A DNA stretch of 64,000 bases, taken from assembly GCA_014323825.1 (NCBI GenBank), contig JACONI010000103.1:1-64000 (forward strand), read 5' to 3'. This document shows positions 1-10,327 of the stretch, in pieces (position 1 is the stretch's first letter; every line of letters starts with the position of its first letter). The DNA is from Ekhidna sp. (GTDB lineage Bacteria; Bacteroidota; Bacteroidia; Cytophagales; Cyclobacteriaceae). The notes under the pieces were generated by a model. It was not told the origin of the DNA, made no database searches, and saw nothing but the letters and a program-made list of their open reading frames with translations. A program made the translations under genes and the position numbers.

Positions 1-2
1 CC

Positions 3-1004
3 ATTCAGGCAGGCACCACCACCCTCACGTGGGTATATACCGACGAGGCCGACAATACGTCCGAGCAAACGCAGGACGTGACCATCGCCGACACCGAGTC
101 CCCGACAGTTACAGACCTGAACGCCATTACCGCAGCATGTTCACTTCAGGAAGATGACCTGCCCGAACCCACCGCCACGGACAATTGCGATGAAGGGCAG
201 ATCATGGGCGCACACAATGTCACCAACTTCCCCATTACATCTAACACCTCCATCACGTGGACGTATGAAGATAACTCAGACAACACCGCTACGCAAACAC
301 AGCAGGTGATAGTAGACAACACACCCCCGACAGTTACAGGCACCCTGAATGCCATTACCGCCGCATGTTCACTGGCGGAAGATGCCGTAACCTTCCCCAA
401 AGCCAATGACAATTGCGATGGGGAGATCACCGCCACACACAATGTCACCAACTTCCCCATTACCTCCAACACCTCCATCACATGGACTTACACCGACAGT
501 GAGGGCAATACTGCCACACAAATGCAGGACGTAATAGTAGACAATACACCCCCGACAGTTGAAGGCACCTTGGATGCCATTACCGCCGCATGTTCACTGG
601 CGGAAGATGCCGTAACCTTCCCCAAAGCCAATGACAATTGCGATGGGGAGATCACCGCCACACACAATGTCACCAACTTCCCCATTACCTCCAACACCTC
701 CATCACATGGACCTATACCGATGCCGCAAACAACACGGCCACACAAACACAGGCAGTGACGATTACCGCATGTGTGCTAAGTGCAGCGGATGATGTGACA
801 GAAGCAGTGGTCTTCCCCAATCCTTCGGGTCGTTACGTGGAGGTGCGGTCTCCCGTGAAAAGTCCGGTACGCATCCTGAGCGTAGGCGGGGAGTTAGTGT
901 TGGAAAGCACCACAAACACGAGGATAGATGCAGCCTCCCTGCGGAGCGGGCTATACCTAATCCAACTGCCGGACGGGCATCTGCTGAAGTTTGTGAAGAG
1001 GTAA
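3..1004 (+). CDS. C-terminal part of a large surface protein with HYR-like/Ig-like repeats and a T9SS type A sorting domain (5' truncated by window edge)
   Basis: Frame is open from the window start. About 75-aa repeats 'GTLNAITAACSLAEDAVTFPKANDNCDGEITATHNVTNFPITSNTSITWTYTD'. C-terminus 'VVFPNPSGRYVEVRSPVKSPVRILSVGGELV...LRSGLYLIQLPDGHLLKFVKR' is a typical Por/T9SS sorting domain. Confidence 0.85.
   Translation: MQAGTTTLTWVYTDEADNTSEQTQDVTIADTESPTVTDLNAITAACSLQEDDLPEPTATDNCDEGQIMGAHNVTNFPITSNTSITWTYEDNSDNTATQTQQVIVDNTPPTVTGTLNAITAACSLAEDAVTFPKANDNCDGEITATHNVTNFPITSNTSITWTYTDSEGNTATQMQDVIVDNTPPTVEGTLDAITAACSLAEDAVTFPKANDNCDGEITATHNVTNFPITSNTSITWTYTDAANNTATQTQAVTITACVLSAADDVTEAVVFPNPSGRYVEVRSPVKSPVRILSVGGELVLESTTNTRIDAASLRSGLYLIQLPDGHLLKFVKR
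351..712. repeat. Two near-identical direct DNA repeats (about 137 bp identical, 225-bp period) inside the HYR-like gene
   Basis: gccattaccgccgcatgttcactggcggaagatgccgtaacc...catcacatggac occurs at about 351-487 and again at about 576-712. Confidence 0.85.
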
Positions 1005-1304
1005 AAAATCTTAAACGGATGAAAACGACCTCGGAATGATCAAAAATAACCTTGGAGCGGTCAATAAAGCAGAAAATTGCTCATCATGATACTGAGTCCG
1101 GATCGGATTAATTATTAGCGGCTACTAACCTATGTGAAGAAATTTTGCTGACATTCAAAATGCTTGCATAGCAAAAAGAGGCTGCATAAGGGTGCAAATG
1201 AAATGTCAGAGCTAATTTCTTTGATAAGTTTGAAGTAAATACTTCCGGTTCTAAAAATCATTACTTAAATTTGTTTAATTTCGAAAGTAAAATTATCTTG
1301 GAAG

Positions 1305-1496
1305 ATGTACAAAATATTATTAATCGGGATGCCAGGGTGGACAGAAATGTTAATAATAGCCCTGTTTGTGATTGTATTCTTTGGAGCTAAGAAGATTCCC
1401 GAGATTGCGAGAGGAATGGGAAAAGGAATCAGAGAATTCAAAGATGCCACAAAGGAGATAAAAGACGAAATAAAAGAAGGGTCAAAAGAAGACTAG
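1305..1496 (+). CDS. tatA: Twin-arginine translocase subunit TatA/TatE family
   Basis: 63 aa; 'GMPGWTEMLIIALFVIVFFGAKKIPEIARGMGKGIREFKDA' is the TatA signature (TM helix, FGxxKxPE, amphipathic helix). Confidence 0.9.
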   Translation: MYKILLIGMPGWTEMLIIALFVIVFFGAKKIPEIARGMGKGIREFKDATKEIKDEIKEGSKED

Positions 1497-1588
1497 TTTT
1501 TTTATTCTACTGAGCTCAGGAACCACCGTTTTTAGATTTGAGTAGTAACTTTTTATTATCCTAAGTAAACAGTTCAATAGAGCATTTT

Positions 1589-2953
1589 ATGACTATGAGA
1601 CGGATTTTATTCATCCTTTGTATCACTATATCCTTTTCTGAAGGGATAACTCAGGAATTTTACCTGAACGAAGTTTTACCGGACTACACCTTTGATGAGG
1701 TCGCTGATAGAATGTCATGCATTCAAAATGAAATCCCTCTTAATTTCAATGAGCGGGTACTGGCTTTCATTGATTATTTCTCGCTAAAAGACAGAGAGTA
1801 TACAAGAGATATCATTAAAAGAAAAGAGCTTTACTTTCCTATTTTCTCTTCCGGACTGTCAAAATACAATATGCCGGATGAATTAAAATATTTGGCTGTC
1901 GTTGAGTCTGGTCTTCGGCCTAATGCTATCTCCAGAGCCAATGCTGTTGGTTTATGGCAGTTTATCTCTTCGACCGGTAAGATATATGGACTTGGTCATA
2001 ACTGGTATGTGGATGAGCGAATGGATCCTTATGAGGCAACAGATGCGGCTTGCCGCCACTTGTTGGATTTGTATCAAATGTTTGATAGCTGGGAGCTTGC
2101 GCTTGCCGCTTACAACTGTGGACCCGGAAATGTAAGAAAAGCAATCAGAAGGAGTGGGTATAAGAAAGATTTTTGGGACATCTACCGGTATCTCCCCCGT
2201 GAAACCCGATCATACGTACCGCAGTATGTTGCAATTACCTATCTTTTTAATCACCTGGATGAGCATGGGTTTTCAGATAAACCTGACCGGTTTTATCCCC
2301 GGCTAGACACCATTCAAATTAGTCAGTATTTTCATATAGAAACTTTTTGCAATCAATTAGGGCTTTGTCTGGATGATATGCTTTTGTGGAATCCCCAGAT
2401 TAAAAGAGGAGCTTTGCCGGAAGGGACGAAAAATTTTGCACTAAATCTCCCCAGTGAGTGGAAAGATTCAGTTGTATCAAGAAGGGCTTATCTGTATGAT
2501 ACAGCTTCGAAGGTTGGAAAGAAACACCTGGAATACCTTGCCAGAAATACACCCGGCAGCACTTACGGCAGGGAAAGAATCCATCACAAAGTTAGGAGTG
2601 GAGATGTTTTGGGTACTATAGCAAGACAATATGGAGTAAGGATTTCCGATATTAAATCCTGGAACAGACTCAGGGGAAGTATGATCCGAATCGGGCAGAG
2701 ATTGAGTATTTGGGTATTGCCTTCGTACAGTTCAAAAACCAAGAATCTGTATATGCCCAACAAAAGGACTAACAAAGTTCCTTCAACCAATGTTTCCATA
2801 AGCAGGAATGATAAACGTTATACGGTAAAATCAGGAGATTCGCTCTGGAGCATTAGTAAAAACAATAATACCACCATTGAAAAATTGAAGATTGCAAACA
2901 GACTCGCCTCTAATAAAATCAAACCGGGTCAGTCCCTGTTGATTCCTAATTGA
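1589..2953 (+). CDS. Lytic transglycosylase (SLT domain) with two C-terminal LysM domains, MltD-like
   Basis: SLT motif 'ESGLRPNAISRANAVGLWQFISSTGKIYGL...AAYNCGPGNVRKAI'; LysM 'HKVRSGDVLGTIARQYGVRISDIKSWN' and 'YTVKSGDSLWSISKNNNTTIEKLKIAN'. Confidence 0.92.
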   Translation: MTMRRILFILCITISFSEGITQEFYLNEVLPDYTFDEVADRMSCIQNEIPLNFNERVLAFIDYFSLKDREYTRDIIKRKELYFPIFSSGLSKYNMPDELKYLAVVESGLRPNAISRANAVGLWQFISSTGKIYGLGHNWYVDERMDPYEATDAACRHLLDLYQMFDSWELALAAYNCGPGNVRKAIRRSGYKKDFWDIYRYLPRETRSYVPQYVAITYLFNHLDEHGFSDKPDRFYPRLDTIQISQYFHIETFCNQLGLCLDDMLLWNPQIKRGALPEGTKNFALNLPSEWKDSVVSRRAYLYDTASKVGKKHLEYLARNTPGSTYGRERIHHKVRSGDVLGTIARQYGVRISDIKSWNRLRGSMIRIGQRLSIWVLPSYSSKTKNLYMPNKRTNKVPSTNVSISRNDKRYTVKSGDSLWSISKNNNTTIEKLKIANRLASNKIKPGQSLLIPN

Positions 2954-3026
2954 AAGAATTTGTCTCTGTTTGAGGTAATTTTGAATAGGCGTAATGTTTG
3001 CCTTGATATTCAAAAGAAGTGAGAAA

Positions 3027-4100
3027 ATGTATAAGTGTTTAATACTGGCTAGTCTTCTTGTTTTTTCATGCTCTGAAAGCAGTAGAAATAAACTAAAATC
3101 AGAGATGTTACCTAATTCGAGAGGCGAAGCGGATGAAATTATTCTTGTCGCAGACTCTGCGCAATGGGTAGATTCGATAGTAGGCGAGGAACTAAAAAAG
3201 ACCTTCCTGACACCCATGTTGGGATTGCCCCAGGATGAACCACTTTTCAATGTGAGCAAGGTAAGTCCCAAAAAACTCAATTCCGTGTTTAAATCAGCGA
3301 AAAATATGGTTTTTGTAATGACACTTGATAGTAAAACATCAGAAAGTCAGGTGCTGCAAAAGTATTTTACTGATCAATCACTGGATCAAATCAAAAAAGA
3401 TACATCAATGTTCTTTAGAGTTCAGAAAGACCTCTTTGCAAGAGGTCAGACGGCTTTATTTTTATTTTCTTCTTCCGAAGAGTTTTTGTCAAAAAAAATC
3501 AATTACCACCGATCTCAAATACGAGAGATATTTGAGTCCTCAGCAAGGAAAAGCATTCAAAGCAAGTTGTTTAACAGCACCAGAAAACAACTGGAAGAAC
3601 GCATCACTAAAGATCACAATCTTAAATTGACAATTCCCTACGGGTGGGAGAAAGCAAGGAATCTAAAAAATTTTTTCTGGTTAAGATTAATCAATGCTGA
3701 AACCGAACAGAGCCTTTTTGTTTATTATGAACCCTATACAAATCAGTCAATTTTCAACGAAGTTGACTTGTTTAGGGATAAGATTACCCAAAAATTCTTA
3801 TTTGACGGAGAAAACACACAGGTACACATAGAAAGACAACCTCAAATTCCGGTATTTACGGAGCGGGTAAATTTTAACGGACATTTTGCGGTAGAGGCTC
3901 GGGGCTTATGGCGGATAAGTGACTTATCCCGAGGCGGCCCTTTTGTAAGTTACACGGTAGTTGATAAAGAGGCAGGCTTAATTTACTATATTGAAGGCTA
4001 TGTGGACTCTCCGGGGACAAGGAAGAAAAACCTGATAAGAGAGCTTGAGGCGATATTAGGAACATTCCGAACGAAGTCAGATATATCAAATTTAGATTGA
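3027..4100 (+). CDS. DUF4837 family lipoprotein
   Basis: Signal peptide with lipobox 'ILASLLVFSCSES' (start likely at internal Met, 3027); 'GEADEIILVADSAQW...GLPQDEPLFNVSKV' resembles DUF4837 proteins. Confidence 0.7.
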   Translation: MYKCLILASLLVFSCSESSRNKLKSEMLPNSRGEADEIILVADSAQWVDSIVGEELKKTFLTPMLGLPQDEPLFNVSKVSPKKLNSVFKSAKNMVFVMTLDSKTSESQVLQKYFTDQSLDQIKKDTSMFFRVQKDLFARGQTALFLFSSSEEFLSKKINYHRSQIREIFESSARKSIQSKLFNSTRKQLEERITKDHNLKLTIPYGWEKARNLKNFFWLRLINAETEQSLFVYYEPYTNQSIFNEVDLFRDKITQKFLFDGENTQVHIERQPQIPVFTERVNFNGHFAVEARGLWRISDLSRGGPFVSYTVVDKEAGLIYYIEGYVDSPGTRKKNLIRELEAILGTFRTKSDISNLD

Positions 4101-4347
4101 CCTTATTTTGATGTAAAGATGATGGATAATCCCGAACCTATAAATCCTTTCTTAGCATAAGCCGGCAATGTTACGGATATTAGCTCTTTTGATATTTAAT
4201 ATTGAGTTTATGGAAACCTTTGCATAAGGAAGAGTTAATTATAAAGGAGTCAGGCAGAATCTCCATTCAAAATAAATTACTAAAAATTTTAGTTTTTTAT
4301 GTTTGCATTATAGTAACTTGCCAACAAGTTATCAACGCTAAAAAGAG

Positions 4348-7300
4348 TTGGAAGCAAAAAAACTGATAAAAACATTAGGATTCAAGCCTAAAGAGAATAC
4401 TTCGGAACTATTTCATAAGGAATATAACAGCTACGCTATTGAAGTTGATTTTGAAAAGAAGCAGTTTAATTTCGGAAACAAAATAGAAGCAGGAAGAGAA
4501 ACCACTCAAAACTTTTCTCAGCCTGAAAATTGGGTAGTCTTAGAATGCGTAGACAGATTACTTGAAAAAGGCTACCAACCTGAAAACATCATCTTGGAAA
4601 AAAAATACACCGTTGGTCACGGAGCAATTGAAGGGTGGCTGGATATTTTGGTAACCCGTCAAGATGGCTCTGCATATTTAATGATTGAGTGCAAGACCTG
4701 GGGAACGGAATTTGAAAAAGAGTTCAAAAAAACAGAAAAAGATGGCGGTCAATTGATGACCTATTTCCAACAGGACAAGTCGGCTGACATTTTAATGCTT
4801 TATGCTTCAAAACTGAGCGAAAACAAAATTGAGTTTAGAAACAAAATCATAAAAATTGAAGAACATTACAGACAAGCCGGAAATGTAGAAGATGTCTTTG
4901 ACAGATGGAATAAGATAACAAATACCAACGGAATTTTTGATGATTGGGTAAAACCCTATTCATTTGAAAACAAAAAACTTACCAAAAAGGATTTAACTGA
5001 CTTAGACGAAGAAGTCAGTAAATCTTTATTCAATAAATTTTTATCAATACTTAGAAAACATGCGGTTTCAGATAAACCCAATGCCTTTAATGTTATTTTC
5101 GATTTGTTCTTAGCCAAATTATGGGATGAAAAAAAGGAAGACGATGAGCAGCTTCATTTTCAATGGAAAGAAAAAGAAGATGACCCCGTCACTTTTCAGT
5201 ACAGGCTGTTGGATTTGTACCGTAAAGGAATGGACGACTTTCTAAAAAAAGAAGTTATAGGACTTGAAACTTCTGATTTTGGATGCCTTACTCCGCAACA
5301 ACTAAGCAACACAAAGAAAAAAGTATTAATGCTTGAAAAAGTATTTAATATCAAAAGTGTTATTGATGAAGAATCTTTTGAAGAAAATCATAAAGTATTA
5401 AAAGAAGTTGTACAACTGTTACAAGGGTATAAAATTTGTTACCCAAGAAGACAACAGCATTTAAGCGACTTTTTTGAACGATTGTTAACCACAGGGTTAA
5501 AACAAGAAGCGGGTCAGTTTTTTACCCCTCCGCCCGTCACCCGTTTTATTGTAAGATCGCTGCCCATACAACAAATGTTGATAGAGTCCATTAACCAACA
5601 AAGCCCTAAACTTCCCGCAGTGATAGATTATGCGGTGGGCAGCGGACATTTTTTAACGGAGGTAATGGAAGAATATCAATCTACAATAAGCAAACTTGAT
5701 ATTTCAAACTTTAAAACGGATGCTAAGAAAAAAATTAATAGCTGGAGAGAAGACGAATACAATTGGGCATCACAATACATTTATGGGATAGACAAAGACT
5801 ACAGACTGGTAAAAGTGGCCAAAGTGGGCTGCTATTTTTACGGCAACGGCTTAGCTCAGGTCATTCACGGAGATGGATTGGATAATTTTGAAAACTCAAA
5901 ATCGTTTAGGGGCTTATTAAAAGACAATGCTAGAAAACCACAATTTCAACTCGTCTTGTCAAACCCGCCGTATTCAGTAGATGTATTTAAAACGACCCTG
6001 AACTCTGCTTACGCTTCAGAAGACTTTAAACTATTTGATCGCCTAACCGATAAAAGTTCTGAAATAGAATGTTTATTCGTTGAACGCACTAAGCAGTTAT
6101 TAAAAACGGACGGAATTGCTGCCATCATCTTACCAAGTTCTATGTTAAGTAATTCGGGAGTATATGCCCAAGCGAGAGAAATTATTTTAAAGTCTTTTGA
6201 TATTGTTGCTATTACCCAATTAGGGGCTAACACCTTTATGGCAACAGGCACCAATACGGTGATCTTGTTCTTAAAACGCAGAGAAGATAAGCTGACCAAG
6301 CAAATAGAAGAATCTTTAACCACGTTCTTTACCAACCATAAAGACATTACCATAAACGGTATTGAAAAGCCCATAACAAAATACTTAAATCACGTTTGGG
6401 AAAGCATTTCATTTGATGATTATATAACACTCGTACAGAAAAAACCGAATGACACCATACAGCAGCACGAAATATTTAAAGAGTACGACAGTAAAATAAA
6501 AGCTAAAAACAAACAAGAAAACCGAGCTAAAATTTTGGAGATAGAAAAAGAAAAACTACTTTATTTTATTCTGTCATATCATCAAAAAGTGGTTTTAATT
6601 AAAACAGGTCAAAAAGAAAAGGAGAAACAATTTTTAGGTTACGAATTTAGTAATCGCAGAGGAAGCGAAGGCATGCACCCCGTACAGCGTAGTAAAACGA
6701 TTGATGAATGCACACAATTGTATGATACTGACACCTTTGAAAACCCCGAAAAAGCAAGCACCTACATTTACAAAGCGTTTACTGAACATAAATTTGATTT
6801 AGCCATATCGGAAACGCTAAAAGAAAATATAAGCTACCAGAATTTAGTCAATTTAATTGATTTTGATAATATTAATTTCGAGAAAAAGTTGCTATTAACG
6901 CGCAAACACAAAATAGTATTTGAAGAAATATGGAGAACAAATGAGTTGATTAGTTTAAGTGAGATTGCCTTTGTTGAAAAAGGAAAAGCTATTACAAAAT
7001 CAGACACTATAAAAGGGAATATTCCAGTAATCGCAGGTGGAAAAGAACCTGCATATTTTCATAATCAATCAAACAGAAATGGTAATGTAATCACAGTTAG
7101 TGCCTCGGGAGCATACTCAGGTTTTGTAAATTACTTTTCAGAGCCAATTTTTGCTTCTGATTGTAATACAATCATATCAAAAAAAGAAGCGGAATATCCT
7201 ACTAAACTAATTTATCATATTTTAAAATCTATACAAGAAGTTCTTTATTTACTTCAAAGAGGCCAAGCTCAACCACACGTTTATGGTAATGATATAGAAA

Positions 7301-7434
7301 ACATAAAAATACCTATATTAAATAGTAAAAAAAGTTTGAAAACCCTACAAGATATTAATCAACTGGAAAAAAAATCAAAAACAACAATTATTAATGATTT
7401 AGATTTAGAAATCAAAAAAATTATTTTAAAATAA
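4348..7434 (+). CDS. Fused restriction-modification protein: N-terminal PD-(D/E)XK-like nuclease, N6-adenine DNA methylase, and C-terminal type I S-like target recognition domain
   Basis: TTG start. 'GAIEGWLDILVTRQDGSAYLMIECKTWG' (D...ExK nuclease core); 'GQFFTPPPVTRFIV' and 'VIDYAVGSGHFLTEV' (methylase motifs); 'LVLSNPPYSVD' (NPPY); C-terminal 'ISLSEIAFVEKGKAIT...IPVIAGGKEPAYFHNQSNRNGNVITVSASGAYSGFVNYFSEPIFASDCNTI' (HsdS-like TRD). Confidence 0.88.
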   Translation: MEAKKLIKTLGFKPKENTSELFHKEYNSYAIEVDFEKKQFNFGNKIEAGRETTQNFSQPENWVVLECVDRLLEKGYQPENIILEKKYTVGHGAIEGWLDILVTRQDGSAYLMIECKTWGTEFEKEFKKTEKDGGQLMTYFQQDKSADILMLYASKLSENKIEFRNKIIKIEEHYRQAGNVEDVFDRWNKITNTNGIFDDWVKPYSFENKKLTKKDLTDLDEEVSKSLFNKFLSILRKHAVSDKPNAFNVIFDLFLAKLWDEKKEDDEQLHFQWKEKEDDPVTFQYRLLDLYRKGMDDFLKKEVIGLETSDFGCLTPQQLSNTKKKVLMLEKVFNIKSVIDEESFEENHKVLKEVVQLLQGYKICYPRRQQHLSDFFERLLTTGLKQEAGQFFTPPPVTRFIVRSLPIQQMLIESINQQSPKLPAVIDYAVGSGHFLTEVMEEYQSTISKLDISNFKTDAKKKINSWREDEYNWASQYIYGIDKDYRLVKVAKVGCYFYGNGLAQVIHGDGLDNFENSKSFRGLLKDNARKPQFQLVLSNPPYSVDVFKTTLNSAYASEDFKLFDRLTDKSSEIECLFVERTKQLLKTDGIAAIILPSSMLSNSGVYAQAREIILKSFDIVAITQLGANTFMATGTNTVILFLKRREDKLTKQIEESLTTFFTNHKDITINGIEKPITKYLNHVWESISFDDYITLVQKKPNDTIQQHEIFKEYDSKIKAKNKQENRAKILEIEKEKLLYFILSYHQKVVLIKTGQKEKEKQFLGYEFSNRRGSEGMHPVQRSKTIDECTQLYDTDTFENPEKASTYIYKAFTEHKFDLAISETLKENISYQNLVNLIDFDNINFEKKLLLTRKHKIVFEEIWRTNELISLSEIAFVEKGKAITKSDTIKGNIPVIAGGKEPAYFHNQSNRNGNVITVSASGAYSGFVNYFSEPIFASDCNTIISKKEAEYPTKLIYHILKSIQEVLYLLQRGQAQPHVYGNDIENIKIPILNSKKSLKTLQDINQLEKKSKTTIINDLDLEIKKIILK

Positions 7435-7442
7435 CTTTTAAA

Positions 7443-7640
7443 ATGAAAAATATCAAAGAGAAAATAGTAAATGCGATATCAAATAAAAAATTGAATATTG
7501 ATCAAGAAGGAGAGAGGTTTTGGTATAATTACAAGATAAGAATTACTAAACTTTACTGGACAAGAAATTTATTTGATGGTTATCAAATTGAAGTTTATGA
7601 CAAATATTCAAATAAACATCTTGAAACTTTAATTTATTGA
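7443..7640 (+). CDS. Small hypothetical protein (65 aa)
   Basis: ORF with ATG 8 bp after the R-M stop; no recognised family. It lies between two HsdS-like C-terminal tails. Confidence 0.35.
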   Translation: MKNIKEKIVNAISNKKLNIDQEGERFWYNYKIRITKLYWTRNLFDGYQIEVYDKYSNKHLETLIY

Positions 7641-7671
7641 GCTGGAAGAATCTTATTTATCATCTTATTAG

Positions 7672-7842
7672 TATTTGAGAATTAAAAAGTCTACTTCAAT
7701 AAAAATCCCCCTCCCACCTATCTCCGAACAACAAAAAATAGTCTCAAAAATAGAAAAACTCGAAACTAAAATAGCAGAGTTAGAAACACAAATTGCTGGG
7801 ATGCCTGATAAGAAAGAGCAAATCTTAAAGAAACATTTGTGA
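7672..7842 (+). pseudogene. Orphan C-terminal tail of a type I specificity subunit (HsdS remnant)
   Basis: Stop-bounded frame without a start codon: YLRIKKSTSIKIPLPPISEQQKIVSKIEKLETKIAELETQIAGMPDKKEQILKKHL*, the canonical HsdS distal conserved helix. Confidence 0.75.
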
Positions 7843-7955
7843 TCGTTTTAGTCCACATTCCCGGTAAAACTTTCGCTTTCTGAAATGAATTAACGTTAAA
7901 ATATTTTGTCTATCATATTTTGGGATTGCTACACGGGAGAGATTCTGAAAAACAG

Positions 7956-7963
7956 TACCTTTG
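7956..7963 (+). promoter_or_regulatory. Possible Bacteroidetes -7 element upstream of maeB
   Basis: TACCTTTG matches TAnnTTTG; no clear -33 TTTG at the usual spacing. Confidence 0.35.
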
Positions 7964-8038
7964 TTAATTAAACTCAGGTTAGTGACCTTTGAGGGTTAAT
8001 TAATAATTGGCCTCAGTTAAACCAACCAAACTCAAAGG

Positions 8039-10327
8039 ATGAGTACAACTAAAATCCGACCTAAAGATGCTTTAGACTATCACGAAAACAAGCCGGCAGG
8101 AAAAATAGAAGTGAACTCAACCAAGCCCGTAGGATCGCAGCATGATCTTGCACTTGCTTATTCACCCGGAGTGGCAGAGCCATGTCTCATTATCGCTAAA
8201 GATAAAGAAGCTGTTTATAAATATACAGCCAAAGGCAATTTAGTAGGTGTCATCTCGAATGGAACAGCAGTACTTGGTTTAGGGGATATTGGCCCGGAAG
8301 CCTCTAAACCTGTAATGGAAGGTAAAGGAGTGCTTTTCAAAAAATTTGCAGGGATTGATGTTTTTGACATTGAAATCAATGAGAAGGATCCCGATAAGTT
8401 CATAGAAATCGTCAGGTCGCTTGAACCCACTTTTGGGGGGATTAACCTTGAAGATATTAAGGCACCGGAAAGCTTTAAGATTGAGCAGGCACTGAGAGAT
8501 CAAATGAATATCCCTGTAATGCACGATGATCAGCACGGGACGGCCATCATATCAAGTGCAGCTTTGCTGAATGCGTTAGAAGTAGTGGGGAAGAGAATAG
8601 AAGAAATAAAGATTGTTGTAAGTGGAGCCGGGGGTGCTGCGATCGCTTGTACGGATCTGTACGTCTCACTTGGGGCAAAAAAGGAAAATATTTTAATGGC
8701 TGACAGTAAGGGGATTCTTAATAGAAAAAGAGAGGGGTTGGATGAAGTCAAATCAAAATATGTGACAGACGAAGATTTAGATACCATTGAAGATGCCTTA
8801 AAAGGAGCAGATATGTTTTTAGGTCTTTCTGTGGCGGATTTAGTCTCACCTGAAATGCTTAAATCAATGGCTCATGATCCGATAGTCTTTGCGCTTTCAA
8901 ATCCGGACCCGGAGATTGCTTATGATCTGGCAATACAAACAAGGAATGATGTGATTATGGCGACCGGTCGTTCGGATCATCCTAATCAGGTTAATAATGT
9001 TTTAGGATTCCCATACATTTTTAGAGGAGCATTGGATGTACGGTCTACTGTCATTAATGAAGAGATGAAGCTTGCTGCGGTGAAAGCAATAGCAGAATTG
9101 GCAAAAGAGCAGGTGCCCGATATCGTTTTGAAGGCTTACGGGAGGAAGAGTCTGAAGTTTGGTGCTGAATATTTAATTCCAAAGCCAATGGATCCCCGAT
9201 TAATTACTACCATTTCCCCGGCAGTTGCTAAAGCGGCAATGGACTCCGGAGTTGCGAGAGTTCAAATTGAAGATTGGAAAAAGTATGAGGAGGAGCTTTT
9301 GGAGAAAGTGGGCCTGGACCAGCGTTTAATTACACGCTTTGTCTACAGTGCAAGACAAAATAAACAACTTAAGAAAGTTGTATTTGCTGAAGCAGATCAT
9401 GTAAATATTTTGAAAGCGGCACAGATGACCCTTGATTCGGGGGTAGCGATGCCCATTTTTCTGGGTAAAAAGCCAATTATCAAAAAGCTGATTGAGGAAA
9501 ATGACCTTGAAGTTCTTAAAGACTGTGAAATCATTGATCCGAAAGATGATCCGAAAAAACTTGAAAATTTTGCTGCTGAGTATTGCAGGATGAGGCAGCG
9601 AAAAGGAATGACCATGCACCTGGCCAGGAAGGCAATTTCAAGTAGAACCTATTTCGGTATGATGCTTCTGGAGAAGGGAGAAGTTGATGTTTTGATTTCG
9701 GGCCTCTCAAATGATTATCCAAAAACAGTACTTCCGGCACTTCAGATTATTGGAACAGAGGAAGGCATCAAGCGAGTTGCAGGTATGTATATCGTAAATA
9801 CGCCCAAAGGAAATTTCTTTTTTGCCGATACATCTGTAAATCTTAATCCTGCCGCAGAAGAACTTGTGGAAATCATAGGTTTAACGCATAGAGCGGTAAG
9901 ATTCTTTGATTACGATCCTAAGATTGCCGTATTGTCCTATTCAAATTTTGGCTCAGCCAAAGGCGAAGTGCCTGAGAAAGTGGTGAAGGCCGTTAAAATG
10001 GCGAAGGATCGTTGGCCGGATTTTGTGATTGATGGCGACTTACAGGCAAATGTTGCTTTAAATAGAGAGCTTCGTGATGAATTATACCCATTCAATAATC
10101 TAAATGGAGAAAATGTAAATACATTGATTTTCCCGGATTTACAATCCGGAAACATTGCTTATAAAACCATGATGGAAATTGGCGGTGCTGAGGTAATTGG
10201 TCCTGTTCTCATGGGTATGAATAAATCCGTTCAGGTCCTTCAGCTTGGGAGTTCAGTAAGAGAGATTTTCAACATGGTAGCCATAGCAGTGGTTGATGCA
10301 AGCACCGTTAAAAGCGATAATTCATGA
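8039..10327 (+). CDS. maeB: NADP-dependent malic enzyme with C-terminal phosphate acetyltransferase-like domain
   Basis: '[40 protein letters not shown]' and '[20 protein letters not shown]' (malic enzyme); '[19 protein letters not shown]...[10 protein letters not shown]' (PTA domain). Confidence 0.95.
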   Translation: MSTTKIRPKDALDYHENKPAGKIEVNSTKPVGSQHDLALAYSPGVAEPCLIIAKDKEAVYKYTAKGNLVGVISNGTAVLGLGDIGPEASKPVMEGKGVLFKKFAGIDVFDIEINEKDPDKFIEIVRSLEPTFGGINLEDIKAPESFKIEQALRDQMNIPVMHDDQHGTAIISSAALLNALEVVGKRIEEIKIVVSGAGGAAIACTDLYVSLGAKKENILMADSKGILNRKREGLDEVKSKYVTDEDLDTIEDALKGADMFLGLSVADLVSPEMLKSMAHDPIVFALSNPDPEIAYDLAIQTRNDVIMATGRSDHPNQVNNVLGFPYIFRGALDVRSTVINEEMKLAAVKAIAELAKEQVPDIVLKAYGRKSLKFGAEYLIPKPMDPRLITTISPAVAKAAMDSGVARVQIEDWKKYEEELLEKVGLDQRLITRFVYSARQNKQLKKVVFAEADHVNILKAAQMTLDSGVAMPIFLGKKPIIKKLIEENDLEVLKDCEIIDPKDDPKKLENFAAEYCRMRQRKGMTMHLARKAISSRTYFGMMLLEKGEVDVLISGLSNDYPKTVLPALQIIGTEEGIKRVAGMYIVNTPKGNFFFADTSVNLNPAAEELVEIIGLTHRAVRFFDYDPKIAVLSYSNFGSAKGEVPEKVVKAVKMAKDRWPDFVIDGDLQANVALNRELRDELYPFNNLNGENVNTLIFPDLQSGNIAYKTMMEIGGAEVIGPVLMGMNKSVQVLQLGSSVREIFNMVAIAVVDASTVKSDNS

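Noticed and set aside
146-706. Antisense ORFs 146-481 and 488-706
   Set aside because: Mirror of HYR repeats on the plus strand; similar to each other only because the DNA is repeated.
1265-1450. Minus ORF 1265-1450 opposite tatA
   Set aside because: The plus frame is a clear TatA; antisense ORF has no support.
3325-3630. Plus ORF 3325-3630 in another frame of the DUF4837 gene
   Set aside because: Overlaps a better-supported lipoprotein CDS; no domain features.
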